Below are positions 37,201-49,200 of a stretch of 64,000 nt of DNA, piece by piece. Numbering within the stretch: position 1 is the stretch's first letter; every line of letters begins with the position of its first letter. The DNA lies in NCBI GenBank assembly GCA_020284085.1, contig JACEVL010000128.1, positions 2,430,829 to 2,494,828 of the forward strand, in the 5' to 3' direction. The notes beneath the pieces were generated by a model. It worked only from the letters and a program-made list of their open reading frames with translations, did no database searches and had not been told where the DNA came from. Position numbers and translations under genes: made by a program. The stretch is from Aporrectodea caliginosa (taxonomy: Eukaryota; Annelida; Clitellata; Crassiclitellata; Lumbricidae).

Positions 37201-40200
37201 GGCAATTATCTCGACACCATTGGCTAGACGAAAGACAGAGCTTTCAAACGATACCAAACATCAAGGTTGCACTGCTAAAAATAGAATGGATAAGAGCTTG
37301 TAAAATGGCGTAATTTCGGTGCGTTTGCACGACATTTAAAACCATGAATTGTTCAAAATCATCCAAATAATAACCTTAAACGTTTTTTTTTCTCAAACTT
37401 TAATGCGTTTTTGTATAAAATATATATTTTTAAATAATAATCTGTAATAATCTAAGAATTGAAAAAATTGACTTTGATCGGGTTTTTGCTCGTTTTCTCG
37501 AAACGGAATATTGCGACTTCCGACTGGTTTCGTGAAAATGGGTCACATATTATATTCGACACCGCAACTGTAATTGTAGCTTACCTCTGACCTGAAATAT
37601 ACATATTTTTGTGTTTTGGCGGCCATATTGACCACCATCTTGGAAAGTAACATTCCGACACTATCGCCACTACCATAAATCGATTCCTTGACCTTGATAA
37701 TGTTAAATTTAATACTTCATTTGTTATTGTAGCTTACCTATGACCTGATATATACTGTTTTCTGTGTTGGCGCCAAAATTGGCCGCCATCTTGGATAGTA
37801 ACATTCCGACACTATCGCCACTATGATAAATCGAATCCTTGACCTTGATAATGTTAAATTCAACAATATCAGGAAAAAAATTTTTGAAAATAATTCCACG
37901 CTGGCAGAGAGTTAAGAAAAATTTAATTCCATGCTAAAGGGGTTAAGTGTCAAATCAGTATTTGAAACCCAAACACTTAAATATTGCCTTTTTAAGGACG
38001 TCACAAGGTAGTGGTGAAGATAATCTAGTGATATGAATCTAAAAATTCAAGATACTGCATATTGGCTATAAATAGAAGTAGCATTGAACTTCTTTTAAGT
38101 TGTTTTTTGTATAAGGTAATGAAGATAGAACGAGAATCGTCAATCGCTTGAGAGGATTCCGTGAGGAAATCAGAGCGTAAGGAACTTTGAATATTTTATA
38201 ACAGCACAAGATTTGACAGCCTATGCTAAGAAAGTTAAGTATTTTGAATATATGACTTCAGCATAGAAAATGAACCACTTGTTGCTTACTAGATTAGCTG
38301 GTAAGTGGTCTTTTTCCTGAGACCATGGGCATTGATCTCGCTTCTAATTAATGCTTCTGTATCTCTGACTAGCTGTGCTACATACTGTATTAATAAAGTA
38401 TCAGGTGGAGACAGGTTGAATTTCATATGTGATTTTCTGCCAAATGATATTTTATATTTTTTAAATTTTGGACCAAAAATTCTGAGATGTTTAGCCTGAC
38501 TTCCACAAGGTGTAAGCTTGTGGAAAATGTTAAAAAGTCCATTTCAACAAGTGGTGCCTTTTCTGTTCCATGGTTGCTATGATTTCTATAAATTAGTGTG
38601 GTGTGAAGAAAACCTATCTCAATCCATCATCAATAATTAATAATGCCGTTAGAATTTGAAAAAAAACTGAAAAAACTGAAAAATTATTTCTAAGGCATTG
38701 TTATGACATCAAAAGTTAGTGTCTGATGTCTGTAGATATTATTATAATGGTGCTGGCTTAAATGTTATTAACTGTGAGATTAACAAATTTAAATTCTTCT
38801 ATGTTTTCTTAGAATGAGACTGGAGATGTTTAGAAATAACCAGAGAGATCAGGAGAGAATATCACGAAGTGGATACCGGCACTACATGCCAGTACGCCAG
38901 TTTCGTAATAATCGAGATGCTTTGCTGTCAGGAGACATTGATGGTCAACGTGTTCGAATGCATGCAGCACTCAACAGAGCCATTTCAGGTGATTAGTTGG
39001 ATTGGTTGTGTAGCACCAATGGTACCAACAAATTGAATTTCAGTAATGCTTTCCAGGTGCATGAATGGGCAGTAATGAATTTGTTGGCAACTGATTACAA
39101 GGCATCAATTAAATCTCTTAAGATCTTTGTCGGATTTCAGAGTAGGCACTGGAGTCAAGGTGTCACACCAATAATGAAAAACTCTACAAAACATGGGATT
39201 GATTTAAAGCTTAAATTAAATTGTCTGAATACTGAAGTTTCAAAAGATGATTCTTTTGAAATGGTGTCAGAAAATATTTTAATCTCCTTAAACTATGATA
39301 TCATGAATTTTCAATCTGTGCACAAACTTTTGGCCATGAAAATAAAATGTGAATGAGAATGTTTTATAAGGTAAATACCATTTAGTGCCCTTACTTTTTT
39401 TGTGATTATGTGTCATAAATAGGGCCTTGTTTCATGACCAGTCCATTTTGAAAATTAACTTGGTAATATATAGTCCTAACGAAATGAAATTTCAGAAATT
39501 ATACTCATTCTGAAAGGGTGGAATCAAAAGACTTGAATGGTCAGCTATTTGAACACATGCAGGCTCTACCCACCACTAGCACTGAATTTTAAGAAATTTG
39601 ACTGGACTTTTAGCTAGTCCTTGCATTATTTGAAATCTTGGGTGGCTAACATAATTTCCAAGGTATTATTATTAACTTGTGGACACTTCCACTTTTAAAT
39701 ACATTTTGGTGTGACTACTGACTCCAGGAATCTTCTCTTGATATAAAGGAATTATTAATTACTGACTGGATCTTCTCTTGATATAGAGGAATTATTAATT
39801 ACTGACTGGATCTTCTCTTGATATAGAGGAATTATTAATTTTGTTTTAGTCTTTGCCAAGTGGCATTACTGTAGGGGAATTCTGTGGAGGGGCTGGTCAG
39901 ATGGAGCCTGCTGAGAGCCTAGTTAGCCTAGATCGGTAGTCTTATTTAAGGCGTTCCAAGTTCTGCCTTTATATGCCTAGCATTATCGTATGTTGTATAA
40001 AGACAGAAACGGTAGTAATGGATTATGCATGTGGAGACAACAAATTAGATGTTATATACAATGAACATATATGTATGTAATATATAATGTTACAGGTTGT
40101 CTAGGGTATGAAAGATTAACCAACTACATAGGTTCAAACTTTGATTCCCTAATTGGTATGTGCATGCAAAATATAACTCACATAAGCAAACACCAGATGT

Positions 40201-43200
40201 CAGCCTCATGCAGCGAAAAGAACCAGTGAAAAGTCAAAGAGAATTGTGTATAACATAACTGGTTCAAAACTAACAACAATCATCCTCAGAAGGAGATCAA
40301 AACTTTGACTAGTTAAAGACTGGCAAAAACAAATGGCCACAGACCGCACACCAAAATCTAATCTAATCTTATTGTAGACCTTTATATTAGGATGAGATTT
40401 TGCGCCAGATATCCATACAATGTACAGCTTATCCAAATCAATGCATCCGTTTCATTATTACTCATTGTATTTCGTGACTTTCAGCCGAGGCAGCCACAGT
40501 TCGGCTGCGCTCCCCGGTGTTGTTGAAGTCATGTGAATGTATGATGCAGCGCATGTATGGATGTTGGTAACGTCCCATGTGAGGTACTTTGCCTTTGACC
40601 ACGGAACGATCGTCACTCCATTTGGTCTCTTCCTGTCACTGCGCAAAAGATCCGGAGGTTCTTTGGAGCTGGGGATGGGATGTCTGCTCTCAGGAGGGCT
40701 CTCCATTTGGTATCGTTCATAAAAAAAATTTGGTTGGCCCGTCCCTGATGACTGTTCGCACACCAGCCTGTGGTGGCCTCCTGGGTCAGCGATCTCACCA
40801 CACTGGCATTGGTGTGGGTTTAGACCCAGGCGGATTCCTATTGCCACTCGGACCACTTCATTACTCAGTAGAGAGTGACATGGGGAATTTCCCTGCGGTG
40901 TAACCGCGGTAAATCCCGCGGTTATGGGGACAACAACTGTGGTAATACAACGGTAATGGGGAGAACAATTGCGGTAATACTGCGGTAATGGAGTTTACTC
41001 TCGCGGTAATACCGCGGTGATGGGAATGAGCTGGCGATAAAACAAGGGTAATGTCAACACTTATAGTTCTATGGTTTATACAGCGTGTAGACTATATAGT
41101 ATACAGTAACTTACTTCCTTAGTTACAGCTACTTACCGGTAATTACTTAACTTAAAATTCCAGTTTCACTTCCATTAACTTTTCGATGCAATTGTACTTC
41201 CTCTTTACGGAATTATTTATAAATAAACTGTTAAAACAAAAACACTACTGAATTTTTTTAAAAATAATTGTACTTCAACTAAAAGTTTTATCAGCTGGTC
41301 TATATTGATGAATTAATTTTAACGTAGTAGTCATGTGTCATTCTTAGAGCTTCAAGTACAATATCAAATCAGTCCAGGGTGATGTTAAGAACTTGAGAAC
41401 TGAAAAGAAGATTTTTATTTCCTGAAACTGAAACCTACTAGTCAGAAATAGTCAGGCCTTGATTAATGCAAACTACTACTACTATTCCTTTATTTCACAA
41501 ACTCGTTGACACAAACGCAACAAGATTAGAAAATCAACAGTTTAGATATCGATTAGACAAAAATAATAGTCAAATAGATATGAGGGTTAGGAATGTATTA
41601 ATAACTGAGACCTATTGCTAAAGAAAAATGATTGTTTAGCCTAATACACCATAAAGTACTCTAGGCATGAAATTTCGATCATCCCTTGCCGGCAAAGTGA
41701 AATCATGAGGTCGGGGTCGCAGATTATAATGACGAGTAATTATTGGTGGATGAGATAACTGTCGATGAGATAGTCTGTTTTTTGCATATGTTTTATTAAT
41801 GCAGTCTGCAATACAAATAGCTTTGTAAGCTGAAAATTGTTCTTTTTAAATGTTAATTGGTGAAAACTTTTTGCGGGGAATGTGATGTCGTAATGCGGGG
41901 ATGGGTTGGGGTGGGAAAAACCTGAGTGGATGGGGCGGGGATGGGGACAAACCATGCGGGGATGGGGTGGGGATGGGGAAGATTTACTTATTGCGGGGAT
42001 GGGGACCAATGTTCCCTCTAATTTTTTTCGCCATCCGCGCATTGGCCTGCCGCGTGAGCAGTAAAATTTGTGACCCTTGGTAAATAAATTGTAGGCGTAG
42101 GCTACTTGGGACGCTTAAAGAGGTGTTTTCCAGTAGCCTTCCTTTCGGTGTTTTTTTTACCGAGACACCATGTCGCGTCGCATCATACAAAACGTACAGG
42201 TAGATAAGTTGAAGTAAGTAAGTTAGTACTTATGTGCATGTGACAAACATTGTAGTAGAATTGTATAGAATGATTAGGCCGACATAGAATATAGCCTACA
42301 CAATGTAATTGATCATTACATGAACAAATATAATTGACAAGCATGTAGGCTGTAACTTCTTCTTCTGTCCTCATGCGGGTTCAAACGTGGGATGACCCCA
42401 CTCAATATAGCCACTTAATATAACTAAAGATTAATCGATTCACAAGGGTATGCTTTCTATGATTGCATTTTAGCAACGTAGGCCTATACATGATTCAAGT
42501 TGTTTCCTAAACAATTAAGGCTCGTCTATTAGACTATTAAAGGCTACAAAGTCTTTGTATAGGGTATAAAAGGACAAAAAGTTAAGCTTAGATTTTCTCG
42601 CGTCTGTCTTTGCGAGATTGCCAATGACAACACACGTGATCCAGGTCAATTTTTTGCCCAGAATTTACAAGGCTCATAATTCTTATTAGACAGTCTAGGA
42701 CTCTAGGTGGTCAATTTAACAGCAAGTATGACGCTATCAATGAAAACTTTCACCTTTTCTGGGTTTGATGTATTTCGCTGCGCTAACTCCAATCATTCGC
42801 TGGTTCATTCCGTGAACATCTTCAAAATGCCTCGATCTTTATGTTTGAGTTTTGTAATGAAATCGACATGTGTTTTATGTCTCATGTGTCGTTTTAAATA
42901 AATCCAACTTCGTCCCATCGTTTACCAGTAGTGTTGGCTGTGGGATAATTTTCGTTCATACATTATATTTAGGCTTAAAATCAGAAGTGAGGTGCACGTA
43001 AGCAGCTGTCCAGTCAAGGACTGGCTATGAAGTCAACTGGCTAATTAGCGACTGTAATATGAACTTGAAGGACTGCTTTCACAGCTGGCCGAATATCATG
43101 AAGACTGCATTCATATGTAGTATACAGGCCACATAGCTCTATAGAAAGATACAGAGACAAAGTCAGAGGCAGGCTGCAACAGAGACAGAGGTATAACGAG

Positions 43201-46200
43201 AGGCGACGAGAGACAGACACCGACAGTGAGTGAGAGAATGAAAGAGAAACGGATAAGGCAGATATTATTTCGCGGGTAGACGTTGACCCACGGTCATGGG
43301 TCAGTGCCGAGTGATCTACGTTTAACTCTGACACATCGGGCAAGCTAGACAAACACCCCACATATCATGTATCGTGAAGCAACTATTATGAACAGGCCAG
43401 AGTTCTGACTCCAGGGAGGCTGACACCATCGCGGGCAGACATTTCTTAACACAGGCCTTGTTGTGGTCTTTTGAACTCGACTGGAACAAAGGGCAAAATT
43501 TCACTTCGTCATAAAAGTGAAAGTTCACCAAATTTTGTGTGCTAGGAGGAAAATCCTGTGCGCGCTAGTTTGAAATGCCGTGCGCGCGCGCATGCGCGCA
43601 GCTAAGAGGGAACATTGATGGGGACGAGTTTGTCTCCCGCGTCACTCTCTATTACTCAGACCTATTACACATGATGCTATTGGCACTTTCAAAAGCCAGT
43701 CACCGGTGTGGGGTGCTGTTACCACTCCTAGTCTTGCCCCTGTTGAGTGGGTCATTCGCGGTCCTAACCAGTTCAATCAGGGGTCTCTCCCAGGTCTTCT
43801 GTCTAGCCAGTGCTGCTGCCTTACCTCCTGGTAATGTCAAGATGTGGGCATCTAGTATCTCCTTTTCGTATTCGTCCACCCATGACTCATGGTCGATGAT
43901 GGCTGCTGGAGTGTCCTGGTTGATGCAGCTGACGTCTAGTAGGCAGAAGATGACCTGTCTTACTTGGGGTCCACCATCTCTGATGGGCAGTGTGGCCTGT
44001 ACCCACTGAGTGTCGTTGAGTTTGACGTTTAAGATCCTTTCGAGGCCCTGTCTCATCTGGGGGGTGTCGCTTGTTTCCAACAGTGGATGGCTTCAGCAAG
44101 GCCCGAGCACAGTAAGTATGTGAGTTTCAGTGCTCCGAAGCATAATCGTAATAGCATGAGCGTGCCTTGTGCTTGGACACTGGTTAGGTGTCACAGTGCC
44201 GTCTCCAGTGTCTTGCTATGGTGCAGTGACAATAGAGGGTCCAGGGCCTTCCCCTCAACAAAGGGGCTCCCAGTAAGGTTAGTATGTATAGATTCGCTCT
44301 TGGGAAGCATAACATCTCTGCGCATGGTATTAAATACATTTATAAAGTCAAGTTTGATGAAGATCTGCTCTTATGTCATGTCAGTCACAAAACTTCTGTA
44401 ACATGGACTGTGCCTTACCACCGCCCGGTGTGGCAATGCCAACTTAGTGGGGTGTGAAGACGGACACCAACTTGCTTAGTGCGTACTTGTTGGCACATTT
44501 TGCTGTCAGTCTGGAGGATAAGTCTGGAGGAGACTTATCCAATTACGATGGGTCTGAGTCCTCGAGGTTTTTTTAAAAATAGAGGTGCCTTGCTTGCATT
44601 GCAGCAAAGGTTTTGTTGGTCACTCTTACCAGGTGATCTCAACTAAAAGGGATCCGTGTGGTGGCCCGCATGTTGTCCTCTTTTAGCTTGGAGTTGACCG
44701 CCGAAAGGAGCAGGGCCTGTGCATTCCCACCTTTTGTGTACCCTCTATTGTTACTAACTCGTCCAGCACGTCCTCCGTGCGCTGATAATCCTGTCTGTCC
44801 AGTCGATTTTTTATTACTGCACACGGTGGCTGCTTCATTATGTTGAAGGTAAACCATAATAGTTAGCGCCAGGACGCGACTGTGTCTGGTTTCTTGCAGA
44901 TGGCTTGCAGGATGGCATTGGGGCTTTGGAGCACATAAAGCGGGCTCCCTTAAGATTTGTTTAAGAATCCTGACTCCTTGTTGTCTCGGGTGTTGTAGTC
45001 TGTCACTTTTCACCTCTAGCGTTATCATCGCTGGCGTTTGTTGCGTTTTCTGCATAGACCCCAGTTGTGGGCACCGGCTGGTTCGTTTCCGCCATCCCTC
45101 CTCCGACAGGTTGAGTTGTCTCGGATGCCGCCGCATTTCCCATCGTGGACAGCGGAGGCTGGCAAGAGACCAGGCACAGGCTGTTTTTTCTCGGGCCGTA
45201 GAGGTCCAGTTGTCTGACCGCCAAACACCGGCTACACACTCCGCTGGCTTTGATGACATTGCTCTGTGACTCACTGGAGGTTTGTGATTGGCTGGGGTGC
45301 CTCGACATGCCACTATCCAGTAATATCGCGTAGTGGGTGAACAAGTGAAAATATGAAATTATTATTGTTATTTTTATTATTATTATTATTGTATTATCAC
45401 GAGCATTATTTTTGTCTTCACTCTAGGTACCTATGGATTAAAAAAATTAGGGGAGTGTTGTTCTGGAATGGCTGGTCTTCACGGATGGTTCTGTCGAAGA
45501 AAAAGGTGCTACAAAAAGTGAATGCTTTGAAGCCCTGGATAGGCATGGATAAGTGCTGAAATAGAGAAGTAGTCTCTGTGTTGTCTCGTGAACTTGGGCA
45601 AGGCAATAGTTGAGAAGGTTGATCAGTGCAATGCCATTTTGGTTTACTGGACTCAGAGTTTCAAAGGCAAAGGGCACAAAGCAGTGCAATGACAAAATTG
45701 CTGTATATTTGTATGGTTTCTTACCTGCTGCTATCTTGGCAGCAGACCTTGCAACCTCGGCTGATCTAGTATGGTATGATTCTGCCAGGGTGTTGGTAAC
45801 AGTGGCATCCCAGGAAGGCATTTGCCACTCTCCCATGGAATACGAGTCACGCCATCTGGACGTTTCCCACTGGACATGGCAAGTCCAGTAGGCTTCTTTG
45901 CAGCCATGAAGCCAGCTTTGGTGAGGCCACACCAAATGATATCGGTTACTAAGTCATGTCTGGCAGTACGACCCAGCCCAAGACAGCATGACGTGCCGTG
46001 TGAGCTGTCCTCTTTGGCCGTCGCTCCACAAGGGCATTCATGTGGAGCACATAAATCGACCCCAAGGTGCAGACCTATTGAAATACGGGCTGCCTCATCA
46101 TTTAGCTTCAGTCCACAAGTGCGTATGGGAAGTCCCCCGGAGCCAATCACCCACATGTAGTGAGGCGACTGCCCTCAACTTGACCTGGTCGTAATCAGTT

Positions 46201-49200
46201 CTTACCCGAGACCTATAAGGCCTTTCAGAATGAGAGGGTGGTTCCAGGCACATTACTTATGAGAGAGTATTTCTTTGGTAAATGGAGCACCCAATTCAGT
46301 TAACCATTGTTCTTGGTCCATTACAAGAGAGTAATCCTGAGCACATCACAGAAAGTTGCACAAGATGGAGGCCTGCAAAGATGTGGTGCCTGCTTCGTAA
46401 GCGAGAAAGGCGGGTAATGCCAGCAAGGACACACCACGGATGCCAAGACCTCCATTCCTAGCAGGTTCGATGGCTTGAACGAAGTGGCTATCAGCAATGG
46501 CCAAATTAAAAAATTTAAATTTAAATTGACCTGTTTGACCTACAGTACCCTCAGCACCAGCACACCTCTCTATCTTCAATCAGTACTAACTCCTGACATC
46601 CCTCCTCGTTGCCTGAGATCATCAAGTATGGGTCTTTTGGCTGAACCACGATGCAGAACAGTTATAGGCTCGTGTGCATTCCATGCCTCTGCCCTCAAAG
46701 AATAGAATCGACTGCCACTGTCTTGCTCGAATTCACTTCTTTCCTTCAAAGAGTGGCTCAAAACTCGATTTCTCCTTGGCTTTCAAGCACTTGGATATCT
46801 AACTGCATCTCCTCCTGGCATCTGAATATCTGTGCCTCAGATTCACTTTCAGTGTGACCATGCATGCGTTATAAATTTAATTAAAAATGATTCATTCATT
46901 CATTTCAGAGATTTATATAGCGCCCCTTCAAGATTATCTACTCAGAAGCGCTCCCGACTCAACCCCGGCTAAAGAGAACAGTCTTCAGGTTAGAGAAGAA
47001 TGTGGCCGCAAGGGCTCTATGCATTAGGCGTAGATCCACAGGGAGGTCATTCCAGATTGCAGGGCCAGCAACAGAAAAGGCACGGCGCTGCATAATAGTT
47101 GTCCGTGACCGGGGAACAAGAAGCTCAGCCTGCTTAGAGGAGCGGAGATAGCCACGGCGCTGGACGCTCAGGGTGGAGCAGCAGAGCTCCTGTAAGTAAA
47201 CGGGCCACACCCGCGAGGCAGCGCCAAACCAAGGCAGAGATCTGGTAAGCGATCCGCTGCGGGAAAGGGAGCCAATGCAAGACATCCCGCATGTAATCAC
47301 TGACATGGCCGAATCTTGCGATGCGGCCAATAAGGCGTGCCGCCGCTCGCATGACCCGAACCAAGCACCCAACCCGAGCCGCCGGAAGACCCACATAGAG
47401 GGCGCTGCAGTAATCAAGGCGAGAAACAATAAAAGAGTGGATAAGCGTTAAGGCAGCATTAGAGGTTAAAGAACGGAAGACCACTCTAAGCTGACGCAGC
47501 TGGTAGTAGCAATCGCGGCATAGTAGGTTGATATGCCGCGTGAAGGTTAGTTCTTGGTCCAAAGTGACACCAAGGTCGAATTAATAATATAATTGAACAG
47601 AAATCTCTCTGCGTGCATGTGTGCGTGCATCTGTGTCGTGGTGTAACGCTGTTTCGCAAGAGTCATTCGCCAGATGGCAGCACACATTTCTGTGTCTCGG
47701 GCTGGAGGGGCAGGTGAGGGGAACGATAGGTGGGCTCGTGCTGGAGGGGCAGGTGAGGGGAACGCGAGGTTGGCCAGTCACATACGATCGCCACGTAGCG
47801 GTCGACAACCACTCACATCGGTAGGGACGCGTGAGCGCCGTATAGCGGCCAATGAACAAACACGCCAGATTGCCATCACAGAGTCAACACGAGTCCAGCG
47901 TAGCTGGACTCTACACTGGAAGGGAGGGAGAGGGAGTGGAGGAAATGGGGCGTGGAGGGGAGGGGAAGGGAGGGATGGAGGGAGGGGACGGGTGGGGTGG
48001 GAGGGACGAAACGGGACAGGAGGGAGAGGGAGTTGACGAAAGAGGAGACACTGGACGGGAGGGAGTGGAGGAAATGGGGCGTCAAGGGGAAGGGAGTGAT
48101 GGAGGGAGGGAGGGAACACATTTTCTTTAAATTTCCTTTAACCGTCTTAGGACGGGTAAACATCTAGTAAATAATAATAAAATTATCGGTGTTTACGAGA
48201 CTCGTGCACATCTGGTCGAACTAGAGTAGGATTACAATACAATACAACTGATCTTTGATATCGCCCATCTTACTAAGGTTGCCCCAAGATCAGAAGTGCC
48301 ACACGCCTCGGCGGCGCAGAAGCAATTATATTGCAGAGCAATTGTGCGCAAAGGACTTGCTCAAGGTCCCTACGCGGACGGCTTGAGGTGGATTCGAACC
48401 TGCAACCCTCCAGCTGCAAGGCACCGAACATACCCCTACACCACTGCGCCCCATACAAGAAAAACAGCCAAGGGTATGGAGGAGAATAGGTGAACTGTGA
48501 GAGCTGCAAAATAAAATTAGTGCATCTTGTTTAGCTATTGAAGACAACCGAGAAATTCCAAGTTACAGATCTGTGCAGCACTTACCGGGAGCAACATCAG
48601 GAGCTCCACCAGCTGAGAGAGATGTCACGAGGAGGAATGATGCATTCCTCCTCGTGGCATCTCGTGACAAGAGGATGTTATGGTGAAACTGTCCAGGGGT
48701 GGTGGCAGGTCAACTTTGTGGGTGTTTCATTCATTCATTCATTCAGAGGACTTATATAGCGCCCCTCCAAGATAACCTACTCAGAGGCACTCCCAACCCA
48801 ACTACAGCGATAAAGAACAGTTTTCAAATTCTTGTAAAAGGTGTGTGTCTATGATTTCATGTTTTGCAAAATAGTCAGTCCCATTTTACTGGCCTCTCTG
48901 GTAATGGCCTGGATGGGACTGTGCCCAAGGTGGCTAAGGATCACCTCCAATGTCATGATCATTTTCTCCACTAGGGAGATAGCCTCTGAAGCTAGACCCT
49001 TGACATATGCATGGGTGTCATCAGCATATTGATACACCCTAACCCCACAGAAGAGTGAACCTGGAGATGTGAGATATAGTATCAGGATAACGGCAGGAAT
49101 TCTAAATATTTGTTCACAAATTTGATGCACATAAAAAGAAGAGAAGAAGAGCAATCCTTTAAGCTAGCCCTGAGGCAACCATGGGTGTGAAGTGTTAGCA

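Larger units (their letters stand above)
40869..43651. mobile_element. hAT element of the GCGGTAAT family, with nested hAT
   Basis: Termini TAGAGAGTGACATGGGG and GTCACTCTCTA, perfect 8-bp TSD TTACTCAG (40861-40868, 43652-43659). Left subterminal array: CCGCGGTAAT/GCGGTAATAC units (40890-41030). Right array: GGGGATGGGG units (41895-42006), continued at 43618-43640 after the nested element. Confidence 0.95.
40450..45320 (-). mobile_element. non-LTR retroelement, minus strand, interrupted by hAT
   Basis: Order on the minus strand: N-terminal region 44640-45313, RT motif [17 protein letters not shown] at about 44300-44355, [19 protein letters not shown] at about 43985-44045, [15 protein letters not shown] next to the hAT boundary, then after the h[20 protein letters not shown], the cysteine/His cluster CQCG...HH and [18 protein letters not shown]. 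The frame is restored when the hAT and one TSD are removed. Stops and frameshifts elsewhere; inactive. PDGVT-PW type C-termini are known to me from marine invertebrate RT elements. Confidence 0.85.

Noticed and set aside
38997..39356. 119-codon frame directly after an AMBRA1 exon
   Set aside because: No motif, AT-rich, and begins inside the intron after the donor.
39727..39840. CRISPR-like direct repeats
   Set aside because: Units abut with no unique spacers and the context is eukaryotic intron.
43041..43361. Ser/Leu-rich minus-strand frame
   Set aside because: Low-complexity translation of AGAGACAGAG-type repeats in a hAT element.
43700..46156. Several 100-220-codon minus-strand frames as host genes
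   Set aside because: They carry RT and PDGVT-PW retroelement motifs with stops and frameshifts.
47674..48163. Gly-rich and Pro-rich frames on both strands
   Set aside because: Caused by the G-rich polypurine minisatellite inside the Helitron.
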